A DNA stretch of 64,000 nt from Parvimonas micra (GTDB lineage Bacteria; Bacillota; Clostridia; Tissierellales; Peptoniphilaceae): positions 496,001 to 560,000 of the forward strand of contig NZ_JAJTJP010000001.1 in assembly GCF_021300775.1 (NCBI RefSeq), read 5' to 3'. Position 1 is the stretch's first letter. Each line of letters starts with the position of its first letter. Made by a program: the position numbers and the translations under genes. The notes below the pieces were generated by a model, which saw only the letters and a list, made by a program, of their open reading frames with translations, was not told the origin of the DNA and did not search any database. This document shows, one piece after another, positions 1-9,188 of the stretch.

Positions 1-1105
1 CAATTACAGCAGCATCTGTTATTTTAATTCCATGGTGAATTTCATATTTTTCTTTAATTCCTCTAAGTATTGAAATTGTATCTTCAACAGTAGGTTCTTT
101 TACTAATACCTTTTGGAATCTTCTTTCTAACGCGCCATCTTTTTCTATATATTTTCTATATTCATCTAATGTTGTTGCTCCAATTGTATGCAATTCTCCT
201 CTAGCAAGCATAGGTTTTAACATATTAGAAGCATCTAAAGCTCCATCAGTTTTTCCTGCACCAACAAGAGTATGAATTTCATCAATAAATAATATTATTT
301 CCCCGTCTGAATTTTTTATTTCTTCTAGAACTACTTTTAGTCTTTCTTCAAATTCTCCTCTAAATTTTGCTCCAGCAATTAAACTTCCCATATCTAGTGA
401 AAATATTATTTTATCTTTTAAACCATCCGGAACATCATTATTAACAATTCTTTGAGCTAAACCTTCAACAATTGCAGTTTTACCAACACCTGGCTCGCCA
501 ATTAATACGGGATTATTTTTTGTTCTTCTTGATAATATTCTAATTGAATTTCTAATTTCTTCATCTCTACCAATAACTGGATCTAATTTACCATTTTTAG
601 CTTCTTCAGTTAAATTTCTTCCATATTTTAGTAATTCTTCACTAGTACTACCATCTTTACGATCATTTTTCATATTCTTAATTCCCATTAATGCATATTT
701 GAACGAATTATAAGTGATATCATACTTTTTAAAAATATCTGATGATTTTATATTTTTTTCTTTTAGAAGAGAAAGATATATATGTTCAGGTAAAATTAAA
801 CTATCTCCAGTTCCATTTATCTCATCTTCAGAATTAAGTAGAATTCTTTGATAAACAGTATTTGGATAAATGTTAGTTGAGCCATATTGTGATGGTAAAT
901 TTTCCAGTGCTACCTTTACATCATTTCTATAATCTTCAATTTTTACATTCATAATATTTAAAATCTTAATAATAATATTGTCTTTATTAATTAATGCTAT
1001 ATGTAGATGTAAATCTGATATTTCTACATTCGCATGTTTAATTGCTATACTCTGTGATTCTTCAACTATATTCATTGCATCACTACTAAATTTTTCTAAA
1101 TTCAT
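1..1105 (-). CDS. clpB: ATP-dependent chaperone ClpB (partial, N-terminal part)
   Basis: This is the N-terminal 368 or so residues of an Hsp100 disaggregase; the rest lies beyond base 1. I translated it by hand from the ATG at 1103-1105, which has a strong GGAGGA Shine-Dalgarno site. Residues 1-140 form the Clp repeat N-domain. The first AAA+ module follows, with Walker A GEPGVGKT, a [20 protein letters not shown] stretch (pore-loop region) and a Walker B ending [12 protein letters not shown]. The [17 protein letters not shown] segment is typical of ClpB/ClpC. No UVR motif can be judged because the middle domain is cut off; the similarity is closest to ClpB, with ClpC as the alternative. ClpB works with DnaK/DnaJ to resolubilise protein aggregates. 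It lies 120 bases downstream of a J-domain gene behind a CtsR-controlled promoter, which suggests a heat-shock operon. Confidence 0.9.
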   Translation of the reverse strand, partial: MNLEKFSSDAMNIVEESQSIAIKHANVEISDLHLHIALINKDNIIIKILNIMNVKIEDYRNDVKVALENLPSQYGSTNIYPNTVYQRILLNSEDEINGTGDSLILPEHIYLSLLKEKNIKSSDIFKKYDITYNSFKYALMGIKNMKNDRKDGSTSEELLKYGRNLTEEAKNGKLDPVIGRDEEIRNSIRILSRRTKNNPVLIGEPGVGKTAIVEGLAQRIVNNDVPDGLKDKIIFSLDMGSLIAGAKFRGEFEERLKVVLEEIKNSDGEIILFIDEIHTLVGAGKTDGALDASNMLKPMLARGELHTIGATTLDEYRKYIEKDGALERRFQKVLVKEPTVEDTISILRGIKEKYEIHHGIKITDAAVI

Positions 1106-1225
1106 CGTATTCCTCCTTCTATTTTGTTAATATTTTTTTATTAAACTTATAATAATTTTTTTAATATATATTATCACAAAAATAAATTATTTAATTTTAA
1201 AAATAAAAATTTTATTCTTTTCATA

Positions 1226-2131
1226 TTAATTCTCCATTAATTTTTTATACAATTCTAATTTATCAGGTGATAAATTCTTAGGATTATTTATAACCATTTC
1301 AAGATATAAATCTCCAGTTCTTCCTTTTAAATCTGTATATCCTTTATTTGGAATTCTAATTTTTTTCATGCTTTCTATATTAGCAGGTATTTTTACTCTA
1401 ACATTTCCATTTAAAGTTTTAATAACCTTTGTAACTCCAAAGTATGCTTCCCATGGATACAAACTAACAGTTTTTATTAAATCTAAATCTTCTAATCTAT
1501 ATTCATCATTTATAACATTAATTTTTACAAAAATATCTCCATCAAGTTTATATTTATCTCCATTAACTTTTACTTTTTTTCCTGATGTAATTCCTTTAGG
1601 AATTTTTACTGTTATTTTTTGAGGAGAATTATTTATATTTACATAAAGTTCCCTTTCAATACCAGAATATGCTTCTTTAACTGATAAGTTAATGCTTGTT
1701 TCATATTTTTGTCTTTGTGGTTGTCTTTCAAATCCTGAAAATGGTCTAGAATTAGTAAAACCATCAAAACTTGAAAATCCACTAAAACTAGAAGAATTTT
1801 CACTACCAAAAAACATATTAAAAAAATCAGAAAATTCTCCCATACTACTTGAGTTATAGGATGTTTTAAACCCATAATTTCTTGGGTCAAAATTATCTCC
1901 ACCATTAAAATTATAATTAGAACCAAACATATCATACTGTTTTCTTTTTTCCTTATCTGATAATACTTCATAAGCTTCATTTATTTCTTTGAACTTATTA
2001 CTGGCAGACTCATCATTTTGATTAACATCTGGATGATATTTTTTTGCTAATTTTCTATATTCTTTCTTAATTTCCGCATCAGTAGCTGTTTTATCAACAC
2101 CTAATATTTTATAATAATCTTTGTATTCCAT
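1226..2131 (-). CDS. DnaJ-family (CbpA-like) co-chaperone
   Basis: A 301-residue type II J protein. Residues 1-70 are a J domain with the HPD tripeptide (KKYHPDVN). A Gly/Phe/Ser/Asn-rich linker follows (about 70-140), then the two beta-barrel client-binding domains with the [13 protein letters not shown] signature near residue 180. The Cys4 zinc-finger repeats of true DnaJ are absent, so this is a CbpA-type protein that stimulates DnaK rather than canonical DnaJ. The ATG has a GGAGGG ribosome site. It is the first gene after a promoter overlapped by a CtsR operator, and clpB follows on the same strand, so the pair probably responds to protein-folding stress. A full dnaJ may exist elsewhere in the genome. 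Confidence 0.9.
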   Translation of the reverse strand: MEYKDYYKILGVDKTATDAEIKKEYRKLAKKYHPDVNQNDESASNKFKEINEAYEVLSDKEKRKQYDMFGSNYNFNGGDNFDPRNYGFKTSYNSSSMGEFSDFFNMFFGSENSSSFSGFSSFDGFTNSRPFSGFERQPQRQKYETSINLSVKEAYSGIERELYVNINNSPQKITVKIPKGITSGKKVKVNGDKYKLDGDIFVKINVINDEYRLEDLDLIKTVSLYPWEAYFGVTKVIKTLNGNVRVKIPANIESMKKIRIPNKGYTDLKGRTGDLYLEMVINNPKNLSPDKLELYKKLMEN

Positions 2132-2144
2132 ATATCCCTCCGTA

Positions 2145-2161
2145 TTTGACTATCTTTGACC
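2145..2161 (-). promoter_or_regulatory. CtsR operator in front of dnaJ-like/clpB
   Basis: Read on the minus strand the site is GGTCAAAGATAGTCAAA, a direct heptad repeat with three spacer bases. It matches the published CtsR consensus RGTCAAA-NAN-RGTCAAA at every position. It sits just downstream of the -10 box, over the expected transcription start, a position where a bound repressor would block initiation. ctsR itself is not in the window. Confidence 0.88.
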
Positions 2162-2170
2162 TTTAATTTT

Positions 2171-2199
2171 ATTATACCCTATATAAAAATTTTAAACAA
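2171..2199 (-). promoter_or_regulatory. Promoter of the dnaJ-like/clpB operon
   Basis: On the minus strand there is a -35 TTGTTT (2194-2199), a 17-base spacer and a perfect -10 TATAAT (2171-2176). The predicted start near 2164 places the CtsR box inside the initially transcribed region. Confidence 0.8.
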
Positions 2200-2257
2200 G
2201 ATTTTAATATAAAATTTTTTCTATTTCACTTTCTAAATATTATAAATATGAAATCAC

Positions 2258-2286
2258 TTGTATTAATATTACTTATATTGTATAAT
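2258..2286 (+). promoter_or_regulatory. Promoter of yedF
   Basis: -35 TTGTAT (2258-2263), 17-base spacer and -10 TATAAT (2281-2286), about 33 bases upstream of the yedF start codon. It is divergent from the heat-shock promoter. Confidence 0.75.
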
Positions 2287-2319
2287 AACATTGTTAGATA
2301 ATATTTTAGGAGGTAAAAT

Positions 2320-2919
2320 ATGAAAGAAATTAACGCAAAAGGTTTAGTGTGCCCTCAACCTTTGATTTTAACAAAAAAAGCTGTTGAAAGTTCAGATGAA
2401 AAAGATTTTTTAGTCATAGTTGATAATGATACTGCTGTAAAAAATCTAGAAAAATTTGCTAAAAGTAGTAATCTTGATTTTAAATTTGATAAAAAATCAG
2501 ATCAAGAATTTAATGTTTATGTATCAAAAAGTAATAATACAGAAATAAAAGAACCTACTCAATTTTGCTCAGTTGACAATTCTGACAATACTGTTATTGC
2601 GATATCAAAAAACTTTATGGGAAATGGATCTGAAGAATTAGGTAAATTATTAATTAAAGGATTTATTTATACTTCAAGTGAATATGATAAATTACCAAAA
2701 ACAATAGTATTTTTTAACTCTGGAGTTAAATTAACTACAGAAGGTTCTCCATGTTTAGATGATCTTAAAAAGCTACAAGACAATGGAGTTGAAATTATTT
2801 CCTGTGGTACTTGTCTAGATTATTATGGACTTAAAGAAAAACTTAAAGTTGGTGAAATAAGCAATATGTATACAATTTACGAAACTCTTTTCAATGCAGG
2901 AAAGGTTATTAATATATAA
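2320..2919 (+). CDS. yedF: YedF, sulfurtransferase-like selenium metabolism protein
   Basis: A 199-residue two-domain protein. Residues 1-75 are a TusA/SirA fold with the CPQP motif in GLVCPQPLILTKKA, whose cysteine is the sulfur (or selenium) carrier in this family. Residues 90-199 are a DsrE-like domain with ISCGTCLDYYG, giving a second cysteine pair. The arrangement matches the family annotated as selenium metabolism protein YedF, often found in anaerobes that make selenoproteins. The ATG follows AGGAGGTAAAAT. The gene stands alone between its own promoter and a strong terminator, with no selD or yedE beside it. The exact reaction is not established for the family, so the function stays inferred. 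Confidence 0.82.
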   Translation: MKEINAKGLVCPQPLILTKKAVESSDEKDFLVIVDNDTAVKNLEKFAKSSNLDFKFDKKSDQEFNVYVSKSNNTEIKEPTQFCSVDNSDNTVIAISKNFMGNGSEELGKLLIKGFIYTSSEYDKLPKTIVFFNSGVKLTTEGSPCLDDLKKLQDNGVEIISCGTCLDYYGLKEKLKVGEISNMYTIYETLFNAGKVINI

Positions 2920-2949
2920 AAAAACCGGCTAAATTAAGCCGGTTTTTTA
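2919..2949. terminator. Bidirectional terminator between yedF and the wzz operon end
   Basis: Stem CCGGCT/AGCCGG (2925-2930 with 2937-2942) is flanked by A6 on the left and T6 on the right, so it can stop transcription from both convergent units. Confidence 0.9.
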
Positions 2950-2954
2950 TTATC

Positions 2955-3989
2955 TTATAGTTTATATGTTACTACTCCAATTACATTTTTATTGTAATTG
3001 TTAACATTTTGTAATAGTTTTTCAAAAGCTGAATATCTAGTAATTCCATATTCTTCAATAAATATAACATTTTTTAAATTTATAATATTATTTAGATTAT
3101 TAGAACTAACAATATTTATATTCTCCATATTTAAATTATTTATTTTTTTAATAATATTAGAATTTGATGAAAGAATAGTTAATTCTTCTAAATTTTCTTC
3201 ATTTTGTTTATATTTTAGAACTTCTAATAACTCATTATTGTTTTTTATTTCTTGAACAAATTTTATATTATATTTTCTATAATCACCTTCTCTATTCATA
3301 GTTGGATTAAATATATATATAATAAAATTCATTAATGCGACTAAAATTAATATAGCAATTTCTATTGCAACAACTTTTATTACTAGTTTTTTTAAACTAT
3401 AACCTGAATTAACATTTTCTTTTGAGCTTAACTCTTTAGAATAATTTGATTCAAGTTTCTCTATAGTTACATCGCTATATACATTTTTATATTTATTTAT
3501 TAATTCATCAAACTTTTTTTCAATTAAATCATTAACTAATTTACTAGGAGTTAATATTTTTGCAGAAACTCCTAAATTTGTTGAAATATAATTTATCACA
3601 ACTTTTTTATCCCAATAATCAAAATTAGAATTTTTTAAAGTAGTAGCAGATGTATCTAATTCTTTAGCCATTTGATTTAAATCTTCATCACTAACATCAT
3701 TAAATAAATACGCTCCATTTAGATTTAAAGTCAATAATTTTTCATAAAAATCAGCAAATCCTCTTCTACCATAAATCCAATTTATATTATCATTTTCAGG
3801 TGCTGTAATTTTATAAGAAACATAAGTAGAATATTTTACCCCTTCCTTAGTTACAGTTTTTTTATTTATTGTTTTCAAAACTAATGGACAAACCAAAGCA
3901 ATACTCAAAACTATAAATGTAATAATATTCAACAATCTTTTTTTGTAAATATTGGAAAATAAATCTCCTATTGAATAATTTTCAAACAT
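2955..3989 (-). CDS. Wzz-like polysaccharide chain-length/co-polymerase protein
   Basis: A 344-residue membrane protein and the last gene of the surface-polysaccharide operon. One membrane segment lies at about residues 19-38 and a second at about 203-230, with a mostly extracellular helical region between, the standard layout of polysaccharide co-polymerases (Wzz/YveK/CapA). The cytoplasmic tail is long, about 110 residues, and ends with a stretch resembling the last strand and helix of bacterial tyrosine-kinase domains (VIFIEEYGITRYSAFEKLL followed by VIGVV), but no Walker A motif is visible. It probably sets polymer length together with the Wzy protein encoded one base upstream. The start has GGAGAT 6 bases before the ATG. 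Confidence 0.75.
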   Translation of the reverse strand: MFENYSIGDLFSNIYKKRLLNIITFIVLSIALVCPLVLKTINKKTVTKEGVKYSTYVSYKITAPENDNINWIYGRRGFADFYEKLLTLNLNGAYLFNDVSDEDLNQMAKELDTSATTLKNSNFDYWDKKVVINYISTNLGVSAKILTPSKLVNDLIEKKFDELINKYKNVYSDVTIEKLESNYSKELSSKENVNSGYSLKKLVIKVVAIEIAILILVALMNFIIYIFNPTMNREGDYRKYNIKFVQEIKNNNELLEVLKYKQNEENLEELTILSSNSNIIKKINNLNMENINIVSSNNLNNIINLKNVIFIEEYGITRYSAFEKLLQNVNNYNKNVIGVVTYKL

Positions 3990-3990
3990 A

Positions 3991-5466
3991 TCAAATCTCC
4001 TTAATTTTATAAATTGTATACGAATTATCCTTCGATATTAATTTTGCTACTACAAAGATCAAAACTATTAAAAACCAATATTGGAATGTTAATAGAATTG
4101 AAAAGCTTTCAGAAAAACTACTTCTAGGCATAAAGAATAAATTATTAAGTATAATTAATGAACAAATAAATGGTAAAGTTTTGTTATTATATGAAACATT
4201 TAACATTCTAATAAACAAAAATCCTAAAAACATACTAAATAAAAATACACCTATAAAACCATAGTCAGTATAATTTTCCATTATAAAACTACTTCCTAAT
4301 CCATGTCCTTGTAAGTAATCATCTTTTATTGCAATATATGATATATTATGAGAGTAGCTATTACTTCTAATACCAAATTCTATACTATTTGTTGTTGCTG
4401 TATAAGGTGTTGTATTAAATAGTAACAAACCAAGGTTACCATGAGTAAAATATTCAATTATTGGTCCAAATGTAAAATTAGTAAAACTTCTTACTGCAAT
4501 ATTACTATTATATAGAAAACCTCTAGCTAATACTCCAAAACTTGTTCCTTGTTTGTATATAAAATCTACAAAAATGTCAAAAAATCTAAAAGTAGAAACA
4601 GATAAATTATCTCTAATATAATTTAAAAGTCCCATTCCAACAACTATTATTGGGATACTTGTATATATAACTAATCTCTCTTTTAAACCAATCCATTTGT
4701 TCCTAATATCTTCCTGTCCTCTTATAAAATAGTAAATAAATGAAAATATAAGAGTTAAAATAAATGGATTTCTTGTTCCAATTACTAAATAGATTGAATT
4801 CGCAAACAAATTACTTAATAATACTATGGTTGCATTTCTTTTATTCGGTTTAGATGCCAAGTAAATACACATTGAATATACAGTAAAAACTGATAGAATA
4901 TATGTAAAATATGGCAAACTGCTTTTAAACTCCGCATAATAAGTGTAATAATCAGTATTTAGTTTAAATATTAACCTTTCTATTAATCTTATTACATAAA
5001 AAGGGTATGTTAACATATATACAGTAAGAGAAACTATCCTAACATTTTTTAACCATATAATTTTATCTTTTTTTTCAGTGATATTAAGATTATTACTCTT
5101 CTTTGTATCAATTAGCGATCTAGAAATTAATCCTCCTATAAATAAACCTAAAAGAGAAATCATCACAACTATAAACGAAAAAATATAAGCATCTTTCTGA
5201 TAAGTGTTAAAACTGAATTCTCTTAAATAATCTATTGTTGGTCTAGAAACCAAAAAAATAAATATAGTAATATAGAAAAATACATGTATTATATAATATT
5301 TTATATCAGTAAAACAAAATATAATCAAACTTACAAAAAATGATAATAGTGTAAATAACAATACATCTAGTCTATCTGTATATAAATAACATATACCAAG
5401 CAATAATGTAAATATAAAAGATAATGCTGTAACTAAAGAATAAATTTTTTTAAAACTAATATTCAT
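3991..5466 (-). CDS. wzy: Wzy-type oligosaccharide repeat-unit polymerase
   Basis: A 491-residue polytopic protein with about 12-14 hydrophobic segments. Its large periplasmic-side loop near residues 310-400 contains RGFLYNSNIAVRSFTNF, HGNLGLLLFNTTPYT and GHGLGSSFIMENYTDYGF, a pattern I associate with the Wzy O-antigen polymerase family. It would join lipid-linked repeat units on the outer face of the membrane. The neighbours (Wzz-like protein downstream, glycosyltransferases and a priming sugar-phosphate transferase upstream) agree with a Wzy-dependent pathway. Sequence similarity in these polymerases is low, so the call rests on topology plus context. Confidence 0.75.
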   Translation of the reverse strand: MNISFKKIYSLVTALSFIFTLLLGICYLYTDRLDVLLFTLLSFFVSLIIFCFTDIKYYIIHVFFYITIFIFLVSRPTIDYLREFSFNTYQKDAYIFSFIVVMISLLGLFIGGLISRSLIDTKKSNNLNITEKKDKIIWLKNVRIVSLTVYMLTYPFYVIRLIERLIFKLNTDYYTYYAEFKSSLPYFTYILSVFTVYSMCIYLASKPNKRNATIVLLSNLFANSIYLVIGTRNPFILTLIFSFIYYFIRGQEDIRNKWIGLKERLVIYTSIPIIVVGMGLLNYIRDNLSVSTFRFFDIFVDFIYKQGTSFGVLARGFLYNSNIAVRSFTNFTFGPIIEYFTHGNLGLLLFNTTPYTATTNSIEFGIRSNSYSHNISYIAIKDDYLQGHGLGSSFIMENYTDYGFIGVFLFSMFLGFLFIRMLNVSYNNKTLPFICSLIILNNLFFMPRSSFSESFSILLTFQYWFLIVLIFVVAKLISKDNSYTIYKIKEI

Positions 5467-5479
5467 ATAATTATCTCCA

Positions 5480-6580
5480 CTAATCTAATAATTCATCTAC
5501 ATTTTTAATTTGTTCAGGAATAGTAAATTTAGATATATAACTTGACATTTCAGAATAATTAATCTCTTTTTTATTTTCGAAAAAATCAATTATATGATTG
5601 CAAGCATCATCTGTAGAATAAATTATTTTTCCAAATTTACCATTATTTGATAATTCTTTAATGCCACCAACATCTGTTGATATAAAAGGTACTCCTAAAG
5701 CCAAACCTTCAACGATTGCCCCCGAAAAACCTTCTTGTTTTGACATTGATAACATTAAATCCATTCTTTTTATATACTTATACGGATTTTTTTGATATCC
5801 TAAAAAATGTATATATTTATCTAAACCATCTTTAGCTGTCAACTCTTTTAAACGTGACTCTAAATCACCTGAACCTATAAAATATAAATGATATTTTTTA
5901 TTTTTTTCAATGTGTAATCTTTTAATTGTTTCATAAACATCTAAAGAGCCTTTTAATTTCTCAATTCTTCCAATTACACAAATTGAATTATTTTCAATTT
6001 TAAAATCAATATCTTCTTTTGACTTATCCATTATACTTTCAAAATCATATCCATTATAAATTGTAATAACTTTATCTTTGTATTCAGGATATACTGAAAT
6101 TATTGATTCTCTAGTTTTTTCAGATACCGAAATTATTTTATCAACATTTTTCAAGTGTTCTCTATGACTATTTCTTTTCTTACTATCATTGATAAAATCT
6201 TCAATACTACCATGGATCCATGCAATTTTTTTTACATTATCATCTTTTGAATATACAAAAGGGGGATTTATAATAGTAAATGAAATTTCAATATCATATT
6301 TATCTTTAACCATTAATTTTCTTACTAACCCAGGAAAGAACTTTCTTATTCTCCATAGAATAGCCCTTTTTAACTTTGATTGTCTATAATCTTGCCAAGG
6401 TTTCAATATTCTTATACTATTGTTAATAGGTTCATATCCTTTATCAAAATGTTCTATTTCAAGAATATCAATCTGATATTTTTCTGGATCCAGATTATTA
6501 ACAATAGTTGATAATATTTTTTCTGCTCCTCCTCCTAAAGAAAAAGACCATAAAAAAAACAAAACTCTTTTTTTATTCAT
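5480..6580 (-). CDS. GT4-family glycosyltransferase
   Basis: A 366-residue GT-B fold enzyme. The N-terminal half carries the Gly-rich acceptor loop (FSLGGGAEKILSTIVNNL, residues 13-30). The C-terminal half has the nucleotide-sugar site, with VIGRIEKLKGSLDVYETIK near 197, LHFLGY-type sequence around 260, and the retaining-enzyme E-x7-E element in SKQEGFSGAIVEGLALGVP (about residues 282-300). It probably adds one sugar of the lipid-linked repeat unit on the cytoplasmic face. Donor and acceptor cannot be read from sequence. It lies in the polysaccharide operon, 9 bases downstream of licD. Confidence 0.85.
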   Translation of the reverse strand: MNKKRVLFFLWSFSLGGGAEKILSTIVNNLDPEKYQIDILEIEHFDKGYEPINNSIRILKPWQDYRQSKLKRAILWRIRKFFPGLVRKLMVKDKYDIEISFTIINPPFVYSKDDNVKKIAWIHGSIEDFINDSKKRNSHREHLKNVDKIISVSEKTRESIISVYPEYKDKVITIYNGYDFESIMDKSKEDIDFKIENNSICVIGRIEKLKGSLDVYETIKRLHIEKNKKYHLYFIGSGDLESRLKELTAKDGLDKYIHFLGYQKNPYKYIKRMDLMLSMSKQEGFSGAIVEGLALGVPFISTDVGGIKELSNNGKFGKIIYSTDDACNHIIDFFENKKEINYSEMSSYISKFTIPEQIKNVDELLD

Positions 6581-6589
6581 TTAATCACC

Positions 6590-7435
6590 TTATTTCCAAA
6601 GTTCTTTATAATTGATGTATCCATTATTTAAGTCTAAGAAAAGTAAATCATGATGAGGTAATTGCTTTTCTTTAGGTGGTAATGTCATATAATCCCCAAA
6701 AGCAGTTTTTAAATAACCATCATATCCTATTGGAATGGGCATTTTTGTATCTTCAAAATCAACATATATTTTATCAATAAACCATTCTTTTTTATATTTT
6801 TTTTTCATATAATATGGTCCCGAACATAATTCAGTTATATAATCTGAATCTTTAAATTTATACTTAGTCATTTTTTTCTCTGCTATTTTCCATATCTTAT
6901 ATCTTATTTTTTTTGATTTAAATATAGATAGTAAAATTTTGGATACCTTTTTCTTAAAACCACCATGCTTTTCAGGTAAAACTTGAGCGCAAAATAAAGA
7001 ATAAATTAGCCCCCACATTAACTGAAATTTTCGTTGATAATCTCCAGAAGGACATCCATCAAGTGGTATTATATCCAACGCAACACCATGACTAATATCT
7101 AAACCTTTCTGATAAGGTTTAATTGCTGTAGTATCATTATCTCTAATAGTAATAAACAAATTATGATCAACTAAATTTTCATTTGCTTTAACAAGTGAAT
7201 ATTTTTTTGTATTTGCCTTTTCGTTCCATAGTAAGGCTAATTTTTCATAATCTTCTCTTGGCATAAAAAAATCTAAGTCGTCATCCCAAGGTATAAATCC
7301 AGAATGTCTTAAACTACCTATTGCTCCACCACCACATAGATAACAAAGCAACTTATTTTCTTCACAAAAAGAAACAAAATATTTACCCATTTCTAAACTT
7401 TTTAGTTGTAACTCTCTTAAATTTATTTCTTCCAT
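6590..7435 (-). CDS. LicD-family phosphotransferase
   Basis: A 281-residue LicD-type nucleotidyltransferase-fold enzyme. The hallmark is CGGGAIGSLRHSGFIPWDDDLDFFMPREDYEKL (residues about 32-64), read here in two parts: the substrate loop GGGAIGSLRHSGFIPWDDD and the metal-binding Asp cluster DDDLD. LicD enzymes move phosphocholine from CDP-choline in some bacteria, but relatives (fukutin, FKRP) transfer ribitol phosphate from CDP-ribitol. Here it is encoded directly downstream of TarJ and TarI, which make CDP-ribitol, and no choline uptake or activation genes are nearby. I therefore infer ribitol-phosphate transfer to the repeat unit, with phosphocholine as the alternative. Confidence 0.82.
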   Translation of the reverse strand: MEEINLRELQLKSLEMGKYFVSFCEENKLLCYLCGGGAIGSLRHSGFIPWDDDLDFFMPREDYEKLALLWNEKANTKKYSLVKANENLVDHNLFITIRDNDTTAIKPYQKGLDISHGVALDIIPLDGCPSGDYQRKFQLMWGLIYSLFCAQVLPEKHGGFKKKVSKILLSIFKSKKIRYKIWKIAEKKMTKYKFKDSDYITELCSGPYYMKKKYKKEWFIDKIYVDFEDTKMPIPIGYDGYLKTAFGDYMTLPPKEKQLPHHDLLFLDLNNGYINYKELWK

Positions 7436-7456
7436 ATCTTTATAAATTATATTAAA

Positions 7457-8476
7457 TTAAATATTCCATTTTGCAACAGTCTTGAAAGGTGTATTTAAGT
7501 CATTTTTGAAAAATCTATGAATATCATCAATATTCTTTATTTCATCATCTTCAAAAACAATAGTTTTAAATCTATTTTGTATTTTTTTATTTTCAAGCAT
7601 TTTTACCGCTTCTATAAAATCCTTTCTTCCTGATCTAGAACATCCAATTAATGTTAATCCTTTCTCTAATATATCTCTAGTATTAATAGCTACTTTATTT
7701 TCACTAACACCCATAAGCATAACAGATCCTTGAGGTTTAATGTATTTAATTATACTATTTATTGCATCCTCACTACCTGGTCCACCAGCACACTCAAATG
7801 CATGATTTGTATAAAAATCTGTAGGGATATCATCACTAGAATAAACATGATCAACAAATGAAAACATCTTCAATTTTTCTAAATTTCTACCAACTACAAC
7901 TATTTTACTATTAGGTAATTTATATTTAAGAACATTAGCCATTATAAATCCAAGACTTCCATTCCCAAATACTGTAATAGTCTCTTTATCATTACTACTA
8001 TTTTTTTCGAATCTATCAAAAGCATGAAAACCAACTGAAATAAATTCTAAAATTGAAGCAACAGAAAGATCTATATCATTAAACTTAACTAGTCTATTTG
8101 GTGAAATTTTTACAAACTCTCTCATAAATCCATCATGACCACTTGAAAGAAAATATGATCCTTTTACATAATTTTCATAAAAACTTTCATCATAATCATC
8201 AGGAGGAGTATTGGGTATCATAGATACTTTATCTCCAACATTAAAAGTATTTGTAGGATCAAAAACTACTTCACCACATGCCTCGTGTATTGGGGCCATT
8301 GGTAATTTTTTTTCTAAAACTTTAGGATCTCTTTTTCCAAGATAATATCTTTGATCAGCATGACATAATGAAACATATAAAGGTTTAACAATTACTTTAT
8401 CACCCAAAAAACTTTCATCAATATATTTTACAGAAATAAATCCTGGTTTTATTAATTGAAAAATTCTATTAATCAT
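7457..8476 (-). CDS. tarJ: TarJ-like ribulose-5-phosphate reductase (alcohol dehydrogenase family)
   Basis: A 339-residue zinc-type medium-chain dehydrogenase. The N-terminal part has LCHADQRYY (catalytic Cys and Asp region, residue about 37) and MAPIHEACGEVV (His-Glu pair near 64). The Rossmann part has VFGNGSLGFIMANVLK with the GNGSLG dinucleotide loop near 170. TarJ reduces D-ribulose 5-phosphate to D-ribitol 5-phosphate with NADPH. The start ATG lies 8 bases inside the end of the upstream cytidylyltransferase gene, an arrangement typical of tarI-tarJ pairs. The pair provides CDP-ribitol for a surface polymer. Confidence 0.87.
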   Translation of the reverse strand: MINRIFQLIKPGFISVKYIDESFLGDKVIVKPLYVSLCHADQRYYLGKRDPKVLEKKLPMAPIHEACGEVVFDPTNTFNVGDKVSMIPNTPPDDYDESFYENYVKGSYFLSSGHDGFMREFVKISPNRLVKFNDIDLSVASILEFISVGFHAFDRFEKNSSNDKETITVFGNGSLGFIMANVLKYKLPNSKIVVVGRNLEKLKMFSFVDHVYSSDDIPTDFYTNHAFECAGGPGSEDAINSIIKYIKPQGSVMLMGVSENKVAINTRDILEKGLTLIGCSRSGRKDFIEAVKMLENKKIQNRFKTIVFEDDEIKNIDDIHRFFKNDLNTPFKTVAKWNI

Positions 8477-9185
8477 TTAAATTCTCCATAAGCATAGCTT
8501 TAGCAATCTTCAAATCTGTTACTGTTGTAATTTTTATATTTGAAAAGTCTCCATTAACAAGAAATACTTTTTCTCCATTTAAAACAAATATTTTGCATGC
8601 ATCAGTTAAAATATTCTTTTCTTCATCTGTTAATTTACTATAATATTCCATAAATTTATTAATTTTAAATGTTTGAGGCGTTTGACCTTGAAACATTGTT
8701 TTTCTATCTGGAATTGATGAAATAAAATTACCATCTTCAGAAACTACAATAGTATCAAATGCTGGTACAACAGTATCAATAATATTATAAGATTTACAAT
8801 TTTCTATATTTTCTTCTATCATTTTAATTGATACAAAAGGTCTAACTGCGTCATGTGTAATTAAAATATCATCGTCTGTTAAGCCATTATTTTTTTCAAT
8901 GGCTGAAATAATATTAATAATTGTTGAATTTCTATCTTTTCCTCCATCCACAACTATTATTTTTTCTGATAAATAATTATAATCTTTTTCAATAATATCA
9001 ACTAGATAGGAATTCCAATCAGGATTAACCCCAACATAAATTCTATCTATTTTATTAGATAATAAAAACTTTTCAATTGTATGAATTATAATAGGTTTAT
9101 CTCCAATATTCAGAAATTGCTTTGGCATATTAGAAATATTCATTCTACTACCAATTCCTCCAGCAAGAATTCCTGCATAAATCAT
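8469..9185 (-). CDS. tarI: TarI-like ribitol-5-phosphate cytidylyltransferase
   Basis: A 238-residue IspD/TarI-family enzyme with the N-terminal loop AGGIGSRM (residues 7-14), the lysine in NMPKQFLNIGDKPI, and THDAVRPFVS near residue 107. It condenses CTP with ribitol 5-phosphate to CDP-ribitol. I assign TarI rather than IspD for two reasons: it overlaps tarJ, and a separate enzyme that fits IspD better is encoded next to ispF at 35015-35701. Its C-terminus (NIKITTVTDLKIAKAML) is typical of the family. It lies 3 bases downstream of a GT2 gene. Confidence 0.88.
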   Translation of the reverse strand: MIYAGILAGGIGSRMNISNMPKQFLNIGDKPIIIHTIEKFLLSNKIDRIYVGVNPDWNSYLVDIIEKDYNYLSEKIIVVDGGKDRNSTIINIISAIEKNNGLTDDDILITHDAVRPFVSIKMIEENIENCKSYNIIDTVVPAFDTIVVSEDGNFISSIPDRKTMFQGQTPQTFKINKFMEYYSKLTDEEKNILTDACKIFVLNGEKVFLVNGDFSNIKITTVTDLKIAKAMLMENLND

Positions 9186-9188
9186 TTT

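Noticed and set aside
1639-1980. Minus-strand frame of 113 codons inside the dnaJ-like gene
   Set aside because: It is an alternative frame within a gene whose J domain and C-terminal domains are clearly read in the other frame.
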